A stretch of DNA of 12,863 bases from CAZAIO01 sp964485235 (lineage in GTDB: Bacteria; Chloroflexota; Dehalococcoidia; GIF9; UBA5629), in assembly GCA_964485235.1 (NCBI GenBank), contig CAZAIO010000076.1, positions 1-12,863 of the forward strand, read 5' to 3'. The position numbers and the translations under genes were made by a program. This document shows, in pieces, positions 1-4,531 of this stretch. The first letter of the stretch is position 1. Each line of letters begins with the position of its first letter. Under the pieces are notes generated by a model. The model did not search any database, had not been told where the DNA came from, and saw only the letters and a list, made by a program, of their open reading frames with translations.

Positions 1-581
1 TGGAATGCATTGATCTGCCTGATAGATTCGCTCACGTTGCGGCCGACCGGAGGTGTTAACACTTCAAAACCCTGGATCACGCCATCGGGATCGATGATAA
101 ATCTTCCCCTGGTTTCCACACCGGAGTTGTCATCATAGATGCCATATAATTTACCTATACCGCCATCCTGGTCCGACAACATTGCGAATGGAATGTTCTT
201 GTTAACCATTTTTGATAACTCGTAATCATTCCACATCTTATGTACATAAATACTGTCGACACTGACGGACAGAACTTCTACACCAAGTTTCTGTAATTCC
301 GGATGCTTTTCAGCAACTGCTGAAATCTCCGTCGCTCATACAAAGGTGAAGTCCCCGGGATAAAAACATAGTAACACCCACTTCCCTTTATACTCGGAGA
401 GACTGATGTTCACGAATTTGCCGTTGTGATATGCAGGGGCTGTAAAATCAGGTGCCGGTTTGCCTACCTTTATCATTTGTTTTTTCACCTCCTTTATACT
501 TCCTTCGGTACCCTGAGCAGTTTCCAGCGCCGGCTTTTTTATAGGCGGTCTCTGACAACCTGGCTTAAACTCTTCAGGCAT
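1..581 (-). CDS. Selenocysteine-containing peroxiredoxin (AhpC/Prx1 type), 3' end outside window
   Basis: Thiol peroxidase that reduces H2O2 and organic peroxides in the cytoplasm. The peroxidatic motif P-x-x-x-T-x-x-C is present as PGDFTFV followed by an in-frame TGA (336-338) exactly where the catalytic cysteine belongs. After the TGA the same frame is open for 111 codons to the window edge and reads as classic AhpC/Prx1 sequence: ATEISAVAEKHPE, LSVSVDS, TRGRFIIDPDG and TPPVGRNVSESIRQINAF. A bacterial SECIS-like hairpin follows the TGA, so I read it as selenocysteine, known in this family (PrxU of Eubacterium acidaminophilum). The C-terminal resolving-Cys region lies off the window. The upstream ATG (581) has AGGAGG 8 bases before it; a second in-frame ATG (476) at the usual Prx start has an even better site. 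It is last in the perR-rbr-rbr block. The alternative is a nonsense mutation or sequencing error. Confidence 0.88.
308..338 (-). promoter_or_regulatory. UGA(Sec) codon plus bacterial SECIS-like hairpin
   Basis: On the minus strand the TGA at 336-338 is followed, after 10 bases, by a perfect 7-bp stem TTTCAGC / GCTGAAA (319-325 and 308-314) closing a 4-base loop AGTT (315-318). The loop has G in its second position, 19 bases after the TGA. This meets the published general bSECIS description: a short apical loop with G among its first two bases, an upper stem of at least 4 bp, and a loop roughly 16-37 bases past the UGA. It lies inside the coding region, as bacterial elements do, where SelB would bind it. 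Hairpin and position are seen; function is inferred. Confidence 0.8.
476..495 (-). promoter_or_regulatory. Strong internal ribosome binding site and alternative start of the peroxiredoxin
   Basis: Inside the peroxiredoxin frame, AAAGGAGGTG (486-495) sits 9 bases before an in-frame ATG (474-476) that begins MIKVGKPAPDF, the ordinary N-terminus of this family. The first ATG at 581 also has AGGAGG (590-595). Both starts look usable, giving a long form with 35 extra residues and a standard form. Confidence 0.6.
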
Positions 582-598
582 AATGAAAACCTCCTTTT

Positions 599-613
599 AA
601 AAAATTATTATGA
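599..613 (-). promoter_or_regulatory. Possible PerR-like operator before the peroxiredoxin
   Basis: TCATAATAATTTTTT on the minus strand matches the Bacillus-type PerR box TTATAATNATTATAA at 10 of 14 defined positions. The left half matches well (6/7) and the right half poorly (4/7). It lies just upstream of the ribosome binding site at 590-595, where an operator would block an internal promoter. The stretch is AT-rich, so a chance match is likely; kept only because a Fur/PerR-type gene is in the same block. Confidence 0.25.
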
Positions 614-692
614 CCAGACTATTCCTTTGATAATTCATTCAATCACCGATGTTTTCCGTCGTACAACGGCTTTCACCCCCCTTCCTATAATC

Positions 693-759
693 TCAATAAT
701 TCTCTTCAAAAAGTTCGTAATACGCCTGAGGATGTTTACATGCCGGACATATGTGAGGC
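693..759 (-). CDS. Second rubrerythrin, C-terminal fragment truncated by assembly gap
   Basis: On the minus strand the bases just left of the 10-N gap encode CPACKHPQAYYELFEENY then TGA (693-695). This is nearly the same as the end of the intact rubrerythrin on the other side of the gap (CPACKHEQAYYELLAENY). The visible piece holds the second CxxC pair of the C-terminal rubredoxin-like iron site. DNA identity between the two ends is clearly lower than protein identity, so this is a divergent paralogue and not the same sequence read twice. The rest (about 170 codons if normal length) must be in the gap, which therefore cannot really be 10 bases. It sits 111 bases upstream of the peroxiredoxin and is probably co-transcribed with it. 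Confidence 0.8.
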
Positions 760-769
760 NNNNNNNNNN
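760..769. other. Assembly gap (10 N) between tandem rubrerythrin genes
   Basis: Ten N bases. The left flank is the 3' end of one rubrerythrin gene and the right flank ends two bases from the stop codon of another. If the left gene is full length about 0.5 kb is missing, so the N count is a placeholder. Tandem similar genes are a common reason for an assembler to break here. Confidence 0.95.
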
Positions 770-771
770 TA

Positions 772-1350
772 TCAATAGTTTTCTGCTAGGAGCTCATAGT
801 ATGCCTGCTCATGCTTGCAGGCGGGGCATTCCTTCGGTGCTTCAGTGCCTTCATGAATGTAGCCGCAGTTAGTGCAGTGCCACTTCACCACAGTCTTCTT
901 TTTAAACACCTCACCCGAAGCCACATTGGCAGCCAGCTTTCTGTACCGGCTCTCATGAAATTCCTCCACCTCAGCGATCTCTTTAAATGAGGTAGCGATA
1001 TCCTTGAATCCTTCTTCTGCGGCGGTCTTTCCAAAGTTCGCATAAAGGACGCTCCATTCAAGCTTTTCACCGTCCGCGGCAGCGTTTAAATTGGTCAATG
1101 TGTCGCCGATAATGCCCGCCGGATATGCCGCGGTTATTTCTACATTGCCGCCCTCCAGATATTTGAAGAATATCTCGGCATGTTCTTTTTCATTTCCGGC
1201 CGTCTCCGTAAATATATTTGCAATTTGCTCATACCCTTCTTTGCGCGCTACGCTCGCGAAAAAAGTATAACGGTTTCTCGCCTGTGATTCTCCGGCGAAA
1301 GCCGCCAATAGGTTTTTCTCCGTCTGTGTACCTTTTACCGATTTAGTCAA
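772..1350 (-). CDS. rbr: Rubrerythrin
   Basis: Non-haem iron peroxidase of anaerobes that reduces H2O2 to water in the cytoplasm with electrons from rubredoxin or NAD(P)H-linked donors. At 192 residues it has the usual full length. The N-terminal ferritin-like four-helix domain (about 1-145) shows the diiron ligand pattern: E21 in AGESQARNRY, E54-x-x-H57 in NEKEH, E95/E98, and the EVEEFHE helix around 127-133. The C-terminal rubredoxin-like domain (about 155-192) has C159-x-x-C162 and C175-x-x-C178. The start is TTG at 1348-1350, with AGGAG 9 bases upstream and the expected MTKSVKGTQTEKNL beginning. It starts 6 bases after the stop of the Fur/PerR gene, so the two form one operon. A related rubrerythrin fragment lies directly downstream across the gap. 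Confidence 0.96.
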   Translation of the reverse strand: MTKSVKGTQTEKNLLAAFAGESQARNRYTFFASVARKEGYEQIANIFTETAGNEKEHAEIFFKYLEGGNVEITAAYPAGIIGDTLTNLNAAADGEKLEWSVLYANFGKTAAEEGFKDIATSFKEIAEVEEFHESRYRKLAANVASGEVFKKKTVVKWHCTNCGYIHEGTEAPKECPACKHEQAYYELLAENY

Positions 1351-1356
1351 TTTATA

Positions 1357-1752
1357 TCACTCCTTTTTAATTTTTTTCCGGCAATCTTTGCAAATACCGC
1401 GAAATTCAAGCTGATGGTACGAAACCTTGAAGCCAGTGCTCTTTTCTACGCGTTTATCAAGGCTTTTATCCACCGGCTCTTCCAGGTCAAATACCCGCCC
1501 GCATCGTTCACATCTGAAATGATAGTGATTTTCATGGTTTCCCTCATACCGGCTCACGGTTCCGCTCAGGTTCAATTCCGATATCCTGCCTGTGTCCTGC
1601 AATACCTTTAAATTGCGGTAAACCGTTCCCTTGCTGATATTCGGTATTATCTTTCGTACTTCGTCATAGATATCATCGGCGGTCGGATGGGAATCTGCCC
1701 GGTGCAGTACATCGAGAATGGCTTTTCTCTGCCTGGTATCTCGCCTTGCCAT
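1357..1752 (-). CDS. perR: Fur-family regulator, PerR-like
   Basis: Metal-dependent transcriptional repressor of the Fur family, 131 residues, cytoplasmic, DNA-binding as a dimer. The N-terminal winged helix has its recognition region at about 39-55 (ISKGTVYRNLKVLQDTG). The dimerisation and metal part has the His-rich NHENHYHF (73-78), and C81-x-x-C84 with C121-x-x-C124 form the structural zinc site. The ATG at 1752 is preferred because a TTG 24 bases upstream would overlap the -10 box. The nearest Shine-Dalgarno-like AGGA is rather far, 12 bases before the ATG. It is followed after 6 bases by rubrerythrin, with peroxiredoxin further on. That context points to peroxide sensing (PerR) more than to iron uptake control (Fur), but the two cannot be separated by motif alone. 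Confidence 0.9.
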   Translation of the reverse strand: MARRDTRQRKAILDVLHRADSHPTADDIYDEVRKIIPNISKGTVYRNLKVLQDTGRISELNLSGTVSRYEGNHENHYHFRCERCGRVFDLEEPVDKSLDKRVEKSTGFKVSYHQLEFRGICKDCRKKIKKE

Positions 1753-1773
1753 ATCAGTAATAATTCCTGATAT
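1751..1773. promoter_or_regulatory. Inverted repeat overlapping perR start, candidate autoregulatory operator
   Basis: ATATCAG (1751-1757) and CTGATAT (1767-1773) are perfect 7-bp inverted arms separated by 9 bases, lying between the -10 box and the first codon of the Fur/PerR gene. One arm belongs to the fully palindromic TGATATCA. The position suits a repressor site or an RNA hairpin over the start codon. It does not match the 7-1-7 PerR box. Confidence 0.4.
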
Positions 1774-1775
1774 CA

Positions 1776-1806
1776 ATTATATAACGAAAGCCGTCGATAG
1801 TGTCAA
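1776..1806 (-). promoter_or_regulatory. Sigma-70-type promoter of the perR-rubrerythrin operon
   Basis: On the minus strand a perfect TTGACA -35 (1801-1806) is followed by 17 bases and TATATA (1778-1783). The exact TATAAT at 1776-1781 would have a 19-base spacer. Transcription would start near 1770, giving a leader of about 18 bases before the ATG at 1752. This is the best promoter in the window and supports one transcript for the peroxide-defence genes. Confidence 0.7.
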
Positions 1807-1821
1807 GAGATTAAGGAGGAT

Positions 1822-1877
1822 TTTAAATAATATGCCCGGTGAAAAGCATATATGGCATGCCGGGCACATTATTTAAA
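1822..1877 (-). terminator. Long hairpin between nitroreductase and the perR promoter, probable terminator
   Basis: TTTAAATAATATGCCCGG (1822-1839) and CCGGGCACATTATTTAAA (1860-1877) are 18-base arms that pair with one mismatch around a 20-base loop. It begins 16 bases past the nitroreductase stop. On the minus strand the GC-rich core is followed by TATTATTTAAAA, a moderate U-rich tail. The best reading is the nitroreductase terminator, which also shields the perR promoter at 1776-1806. Confidence 0.6.
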
Positions 1878-1892
1878 GACCAATTTTTTTAC

Positions 1893-2543
1893 TTATCCCT
1901 TATATCTTACGACTTCTTTGATCGGACGCCGGGGACTGCGATACGTATTAATTATGCTGTCCGGATCGGCATAGCCAAGCCCGATGCCGGTGACGATATT
2001 CAGGTCATCCGGTATTTCCAGTTCTCGTCGAAGGACATCCTGATGAGACAAAAACATACCGGCGATCATGGAATCCACCCCGTATCCCTGTGCCGCTAAA
2101 CATACGGTCTGAATAAAAATTCCTATATCCGTCGTTGAAGGTATAGCTTTATCTATACAAACAACGATCAAAACAGGCGCTCCGAAAAGACGGGCGCTCC
2201 ACCCGGTGAAGACCTTGCCCGATGCCGGATCGTCAGGGTCCAGTCCCAGCAATTGAAGCCGTTCTCTTCTGATTACGGTCATACGTTCCTGGATATATGC
2301 GGGCAGCGGCGGCCGTGCACCCGGCCCTCCGGGCGTCCCTGCTTTTGCACGTTCCTGGTACTCACCGCGGATTTTTTCTATGGTAGCCCCACCGGCAACG
2401 AATACTTCCCACGGCTGGCTGTTACCGCCCGACGGGCTGCGGGTGGCAGCTTCCAATATCTTCATCACCGTCGCTTTATCAACGGATTTGGAACTGAAAT
2501 CACGTACACTGTGCCTGGCTAAAATCGCCTCGATAACATCCAT
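1893..2543 (-). CDS. Nitroreductase-family FMN oxidoreductase
   Basis: Flavoprotein of the nitroreductase (NfsB/FRase I-like) fold, normally a homodimer using NAD(P)H to reduce nitro, quinone or other electron-poor substrates; some members do other flavin chemistry, so the substrate is unknown. At 216 residues it is a typical length. FMN-binding signatures are visible: R10-x-S12-x-R14-x-F near the N-terminus, SPSGGNSQPWE (36-46), and TGIGLGYADP (185-194) near the C-terminus, followed by RSPRRPIKEVV, the usual tail. The ATG at 2543 has AGGAGG 8 bases upstream. The insert of about 60-110, rich in Pro, Gly and Arg, is the variable substrate-cap region. It appears monocistronic, with its own promoter and a terminator hairpin at 1822-1877. 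Confidence 0.93.
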   Translation of the reverse strand: MDVIEAILARHSVRDFSSKSVDKATVMKILEAATRSPSGGNSQPWEVFVAGGATIEKIRGEYQERAKAGTPGGPGARPPLPAYIQERMTVIRRERLQLLGLDPDDPASGKVFTGWSARLFGAPVLIVVCIDKAIPSTTDIGIFIQTVCLAAQGYGVDSMIAGMFLSHQDVLRRELEIPDDLNIVTGIGLGYADPDSIINTYRSPRRPIKEVVRYKG

Positions 2544-2578
2544 TATATGTACCTCCTGTCATATGTGATGTAACAAGC

Positions 2579-2587
2579 AGTATAACA
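2579..2587 (-). promoter_or_regulatory. Extended -10 promoter of the nitroreductase gene
   Basis: TGTTATACT on the minus strand has the extended -10 form (TG, one base, then TATACT, near-consensus). It lies 35 bases before the ATG at 2543, leaving a leader of about 29 bases containing the AGGAGG site. No good -35 is seen at the right distance. Confidence 0.45.
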
Positions 2588-2635
2588 CAAAGAACAGCCG
2601 CACAGCAGGCGATGCCTGACGACTAAAAGAATACA

Positions 2636-2674
2636 GGTGAAAAGAAAGAGACCGGTAAAAGCTCCTTGCCGGCC
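2636..2674 (-). terminator. Possible terminator after the PNPOx-like gene
   Basis: On the minus strand GGCCGG (2669-2674) can pair with CCGGTC (2650-2655), including one G-T pair, across a 13-base loop. It is followed by the pyrimidine-rich CTCTTTCTTTTCAC (2636-2649). It lies about 40 bases past the stop of the PNPOx-like gene. The stem is short, so confidence is limited. Confidence 0.4.
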
Positions 2675-2713
2675 CTATTAATTGTACGTTGTATGAAGGA
2701 AAAAACTATTAAA

Positions 2714-3127
2714 TTACAACAGACCGGCAGTCATCACATCCATTTCTACCGGTTCGAATGAATCAAACGATACGTCGCGTACGGAGTGCATCCGGCTCCA
2801 CAGGTGTTCATAGCCCTTTGTACCGCGTGCAAATGCGACGTAGCTTTGCCAGGCGGCGATCTCATCGGCAGTGGCCTCACGTCTATCACTCACAGTACCC
2901 ATCAGTCTGACAGCCGGAGGTGAAACAAATTTACCCGCGGCAAGAGACTTGCCCCAGAAAGTTTTCTCCGCATTGATGGCAAGGAAACATACCCGGGGAT
3001 TCCTGTTCAGATTTTCGCGGGTCCTCGTACAATACTCATCGAAGAAAAAGCCCGTTTTATTCTCCCGCAATATCAACGCACCTATCGGCGTTACGCGGGG
3101 CGAACCGTCTTCGTTCACCGTTTCCAT
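2714..3127 (-). CDS. Pyridoxamine 5'-phosphate oxidase-like FMN-binding protein, start uncertain
   Basis: Small split-barrel flavoprotein of the PNPOx-like superfamily; such proteins bind FMN, F420 or haem, and most have no known substrate. Family features from the conservative ATG at 3127: ETVNEDGSPRVTPIGALIL (first strands and phosphate-binding turn), FFFDEYCTRTRENLNRNPRVCFLAI (the usual 'T-x-K/R-x-x-N-L-x-x-x-P-x-V' region) and LMGTVSD. The reading frame is open further upstream to a TTG at 3233, and the residues AFRSYLHFA just before this ATG also look like the family, so part of the first strand may be encoded upstream. No start codon with a good ribosome site is in that frame: AGGAGG at 3161-3166 precedes only an out-of-frame ATG. 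Divergent from the HAD gene. Confidence 0.75.
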   Translation of the reverse strand: METVNEDGSPRVTPIGALILRENKTGFFFDEYCTRTRENLNRNPRVCFLAINAEKTFWGKSLAAGKFVSPPAVRLMGTVSDRREATADEIAAWQSYVAFARGTKGYEHLWSRMHSVRDVSFDSFEPVEMDVMTAGLL

Positions 3128-3190
3128 CGCAAAATGAAGGTAACTGCGAAATGCCTCATTCCTCCTGCATAGTGTATTGAAAGAGGCATT

Positions 3191-3199
3191 GCTATAATA
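3191..3199 (+). promoter_or_regulatory. Extended -10 promoter just upstream of the HAD gene
   Basis: TGCTATAAT is a perfect extended -10 element (TG, one base, TATAAT) on the plus strand, ending 12 bases before the HAD start codon. Transcription should begin about 6 bases before the ATG, too short for a normal ribosome site. No convincing -35 is seen. Confidence 0.55.
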
Positions 3200-3211
3200 A
3201 AAGAATAGAAG

Positions 3212-3820
3212 ATGCAGACAATGAAGACACAAATCGTGGTACTCGATGCAATGGGTGTGATATATTCCATCGGAGAAGATGTAACATATCTGCTCTATCC
3301 TTTCATCGTCGAAAAAGGCGGGACAGGCGATATAGACAGCATTATGGAGCTCTATCTGTCTATGAGCCTGGGTAAAATCACATCCGTGGAATTCTGGAAA
3401 TCAGCAAACCTGGATCGCTGCCTGGAAGACGAATATATTCAACGTCATACATTAACCGGAGGTCTGATCGGATTCCTCGACTCACTTGTTTCCAGAAAAG
3501 TCGAAGTATGGTGCCTGTCGAACGATGTATCCGAATGGTCTCTGAAATTACGAAACAGGTTCGGGCTGGAAAAATACTTCAAGGACTTCATTATCAGCGG
3601 CGATATCGGCCTCAGGAAGCCCGACCCTGCTATATTCCGTCACCTGCTCGAACGCACTCAATCACAAGCAAACGATATAGTATTCGTCGATGATAACGCT
3701 TATAATCTCGACGCCGCCGCCAGTGTAGGTATCAGGACTGTGCTTTTCGGTACAGCTTCCGCCGGTTCCGGCCATGTTTCAACGAAGGACTTCAACGAAC
3801 TTCTGGCTTGGCTGGAATAG
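3212..3820 (+). CDS. HAD-superfamily hydrolase (subfamily IA-like)
   Basis: Cytoplasmic haloacid-dehalogenase-fold hydrolase, probably a small-molecule phosphatase; substrate unknown. The 202 residues carry the four HAD motifs in order. Motif I is VVLDAMGVIY with nucleophile D12; motif II is S103-N104 in CLSND; motif III is K136 in GLRKPDPAIF; motif IV is D160-D161 in VFVDDNAYNLDAA. The helical cap lies at about 20-90. Position D+2 of motif I is Met rather than the usual general-acid Asp, as in some YihX-like or dehalogenase-type members, so activity may differ from classic phosphatases. It is the only clear intact plus-strand gene and converges on the AlkD-like gene with 5 bases between stops. 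A second ATG at 3221 could also serve as start; neither has a clear ribosome site. Confidence 0.92.
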   Translation: MQTMKTQIVVLDAMGVIYSIGEDVTYLLYPFIVEKGGTGDIDSIMELYLSMSLGKITSVEFWKSANLDRCLEDEYIQRHTLTGGLIGFLDSLVSRKVEVWCLSNDVSEWSLKLRNRFGLEKYFKDFIISGDIGLRKPDPAIFRHLLERTQSQANDIVFVDDNAYNLDAAASVGIRTVLFGTASAGSGHVSTKDFNELLAWLE

Positions 3821-3837
3821 ACCGGTTACCGGTCTTT
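3820..3837 (+). terminator. Compact hairpin at the convergent HAD/AlkD gene ends
   Basis: GACCGG (3820-3825), loop TTA (3826-3828) and CCGGTC (3829-3834) form a perfect 6-bp stem with a 3-base loop, followed by TTT then CGTC. The loop is the stop codon of the AlkD-like gene read on the other strand, and the stem starts at the last base of the HAD stop. It could end HAD transcription; the U-tract is short. Confidence 0.45.
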
Positions 3838-4296
3838 CGTCATTGCCAGACGTCTTAATTCTTCCGGCATCTTTTCAATCGCATACCTGAGTGCGGTCCT
3901 GGGCATTGTCGTTTTGTTCCGCACCACATAATCAAGTACTTCCGCCTGATGCATCCGGCTGGCTTCCTTGAGCATCCATCCGTAACCTTTCTGNNNNNNN
4001 NNNNNNNNNNNNNNNNNNNNNNNNNNNNNNNNNNNNNNNNNNNNNNNNNNNNNNNNNNNNNNNNNNNNNNNNNNNNNNNNNNNNNNNNNNNNNTCTTCGC
4101 AAAGCGAAAAAATTTCCTGTTTATCGAGGTCTTGGATTTCCCTGAAATATTTCCCTGCGATTTTATTTACGAGGGGTGTCCTGACACCGTAAACCGTAAC
4201 GTTCTCTTTAAAAAAAGATTGCGCAGTATCCCTGGTCTTTTCATCGACCTGCTGCTTCAACTCACTTCTTATTACAGTTATTACGTTCTCTTGCAT
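3826..4296 (-). CDS. AlkD-like DNA alkylation repair protein, interior lost in 100-N gap
   Basis: HEAT-repeat DNA glycosylase of the AlkD/DNA alkylation repair family, which removes bulky or cationic alkylated purines. The N-terminal part (1-67) has ELKQQVDEKTRDTAQSFFKE and YGVRTPLVNKIAGKYF, the family's opening. After the gap comes KGYGWMLKEASRMHQ and NKTTMPRTALRYAIEKMPEE, the typical C-terminal end. Only about 120 residues are readable where the family usually has about 220-240, so the gap must hide roughly 100 residues, including the catalytic pocket Asp/Trp region, and more than the 100 N shown. Frames on both sides agree across the N run, which may be chance. The ATG at 4296 has no Shine-Dalgarno sequence; a TATAAT 5 bases upstream suggests a leaderless message. 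Convergent with the HAD gene. Confidence 0.85.
   Translation of the reverse strand: MQENVITVIRSELKQQVDEKTRDTAQSFFKENVTVYGVRTPLVNKIAGKYFREIQDLDKQEIFSLCEXXXXXXXXXXXXXXXXXXXXXXXXXXXXXXXXXXQKGYGWMLKEASRMHQAEVLDYVVRNKTTMPRTALRYAIEKMPEELRRLAMTKDR
3994..4093. other. Assembly gap (100 N) inside the AlkD-like gene
   Basis: Exactly 100 N bases, a standard placeholder length. The flanks are the first and last thirds of one alkylation-repair gene, so the join is probably right in order and direction, but its true size should be nearer 300 bases to restore a normal protein. Confidence 0.95.
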
Positions 4297-4301
4297 GATG
4301 T

Positions 4302-4307
4302 ATTATA
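4302..4307 (-). promoter_or_regulatory. TATAAT box 5 bases from the AlkD-like ATG
   Basis: A perfect TATAAT on the minus strand ends 5 bases before the ATG at 4296, the spacing seen for leaderless transcripts, where RNA starts at or next to the A of ATG. No Shine-Dalgarno sequence is present and no good -35 is seen (GACCGG at the 17-base position). Confidence 0.45.
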
Positions 4308-4342
4308 AACAATAATAGCGCCAACCGGTCGAGCCAAAGGGT

Positions 4343-4531
4343 TCAAATTATGAGGCTTTCATCGACAATAGACGGCGACCAGCGTGGCAGTAAACAAACC
4401 AGTGTAAGAGGGATACATTTGAACAGAAGACCCGGCTGCTTCAATATGACCAATAGCCTGTTTCCCGGCTCAGTACTGCTTTTTACGTCGTATTGTTGCT
4501 CTGTTTTTCCCATTGCTTTCATTGGAACCAT
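4343..4531 (-). CDS. Hypothetical 62-residue ORF coupled to the end of the P-type ATPase gene
   Basis: The ATG overlaps the ATPase stop in the arrangement TAATG, a pattern typical of translational coupling. The product has a polar N-terminal third (MVPMKAMGKTEQQ), then a moderately hydrophobic middle (LLVILKQPGLLFKCIPLTLVCLL) and ends in ESLII. I recognise no family. There is no ribosome site of its own. An overlapping plus-strand ORF covers the same bases, and this 230-base spacer shows no other structure, so it may be a chance ORF. Confidence 0.22.
   Translation of the reverse strand: MVPMKAMGKTEQQYDVKSSTEPGNRLLVILKQPGLLFKCIPLTLVCLLPRWSPSIVDESLII

Noticed and set aside
336..338. TGA as an ordinary stop making an 81-residue protein
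   Set aside because: Homologous sequence continues in the same frame for 111 codons and the stop falls exactly on the catalytic residue with a SECIS-like hairpin after it.
426..872. Plus-strand ORF of 148 codons spanning the 10-N gap
   Set aside because: It is antisense to peroxiredoxin and rubrerythrin sequence with strong family matches, and it only stays open through the N run.
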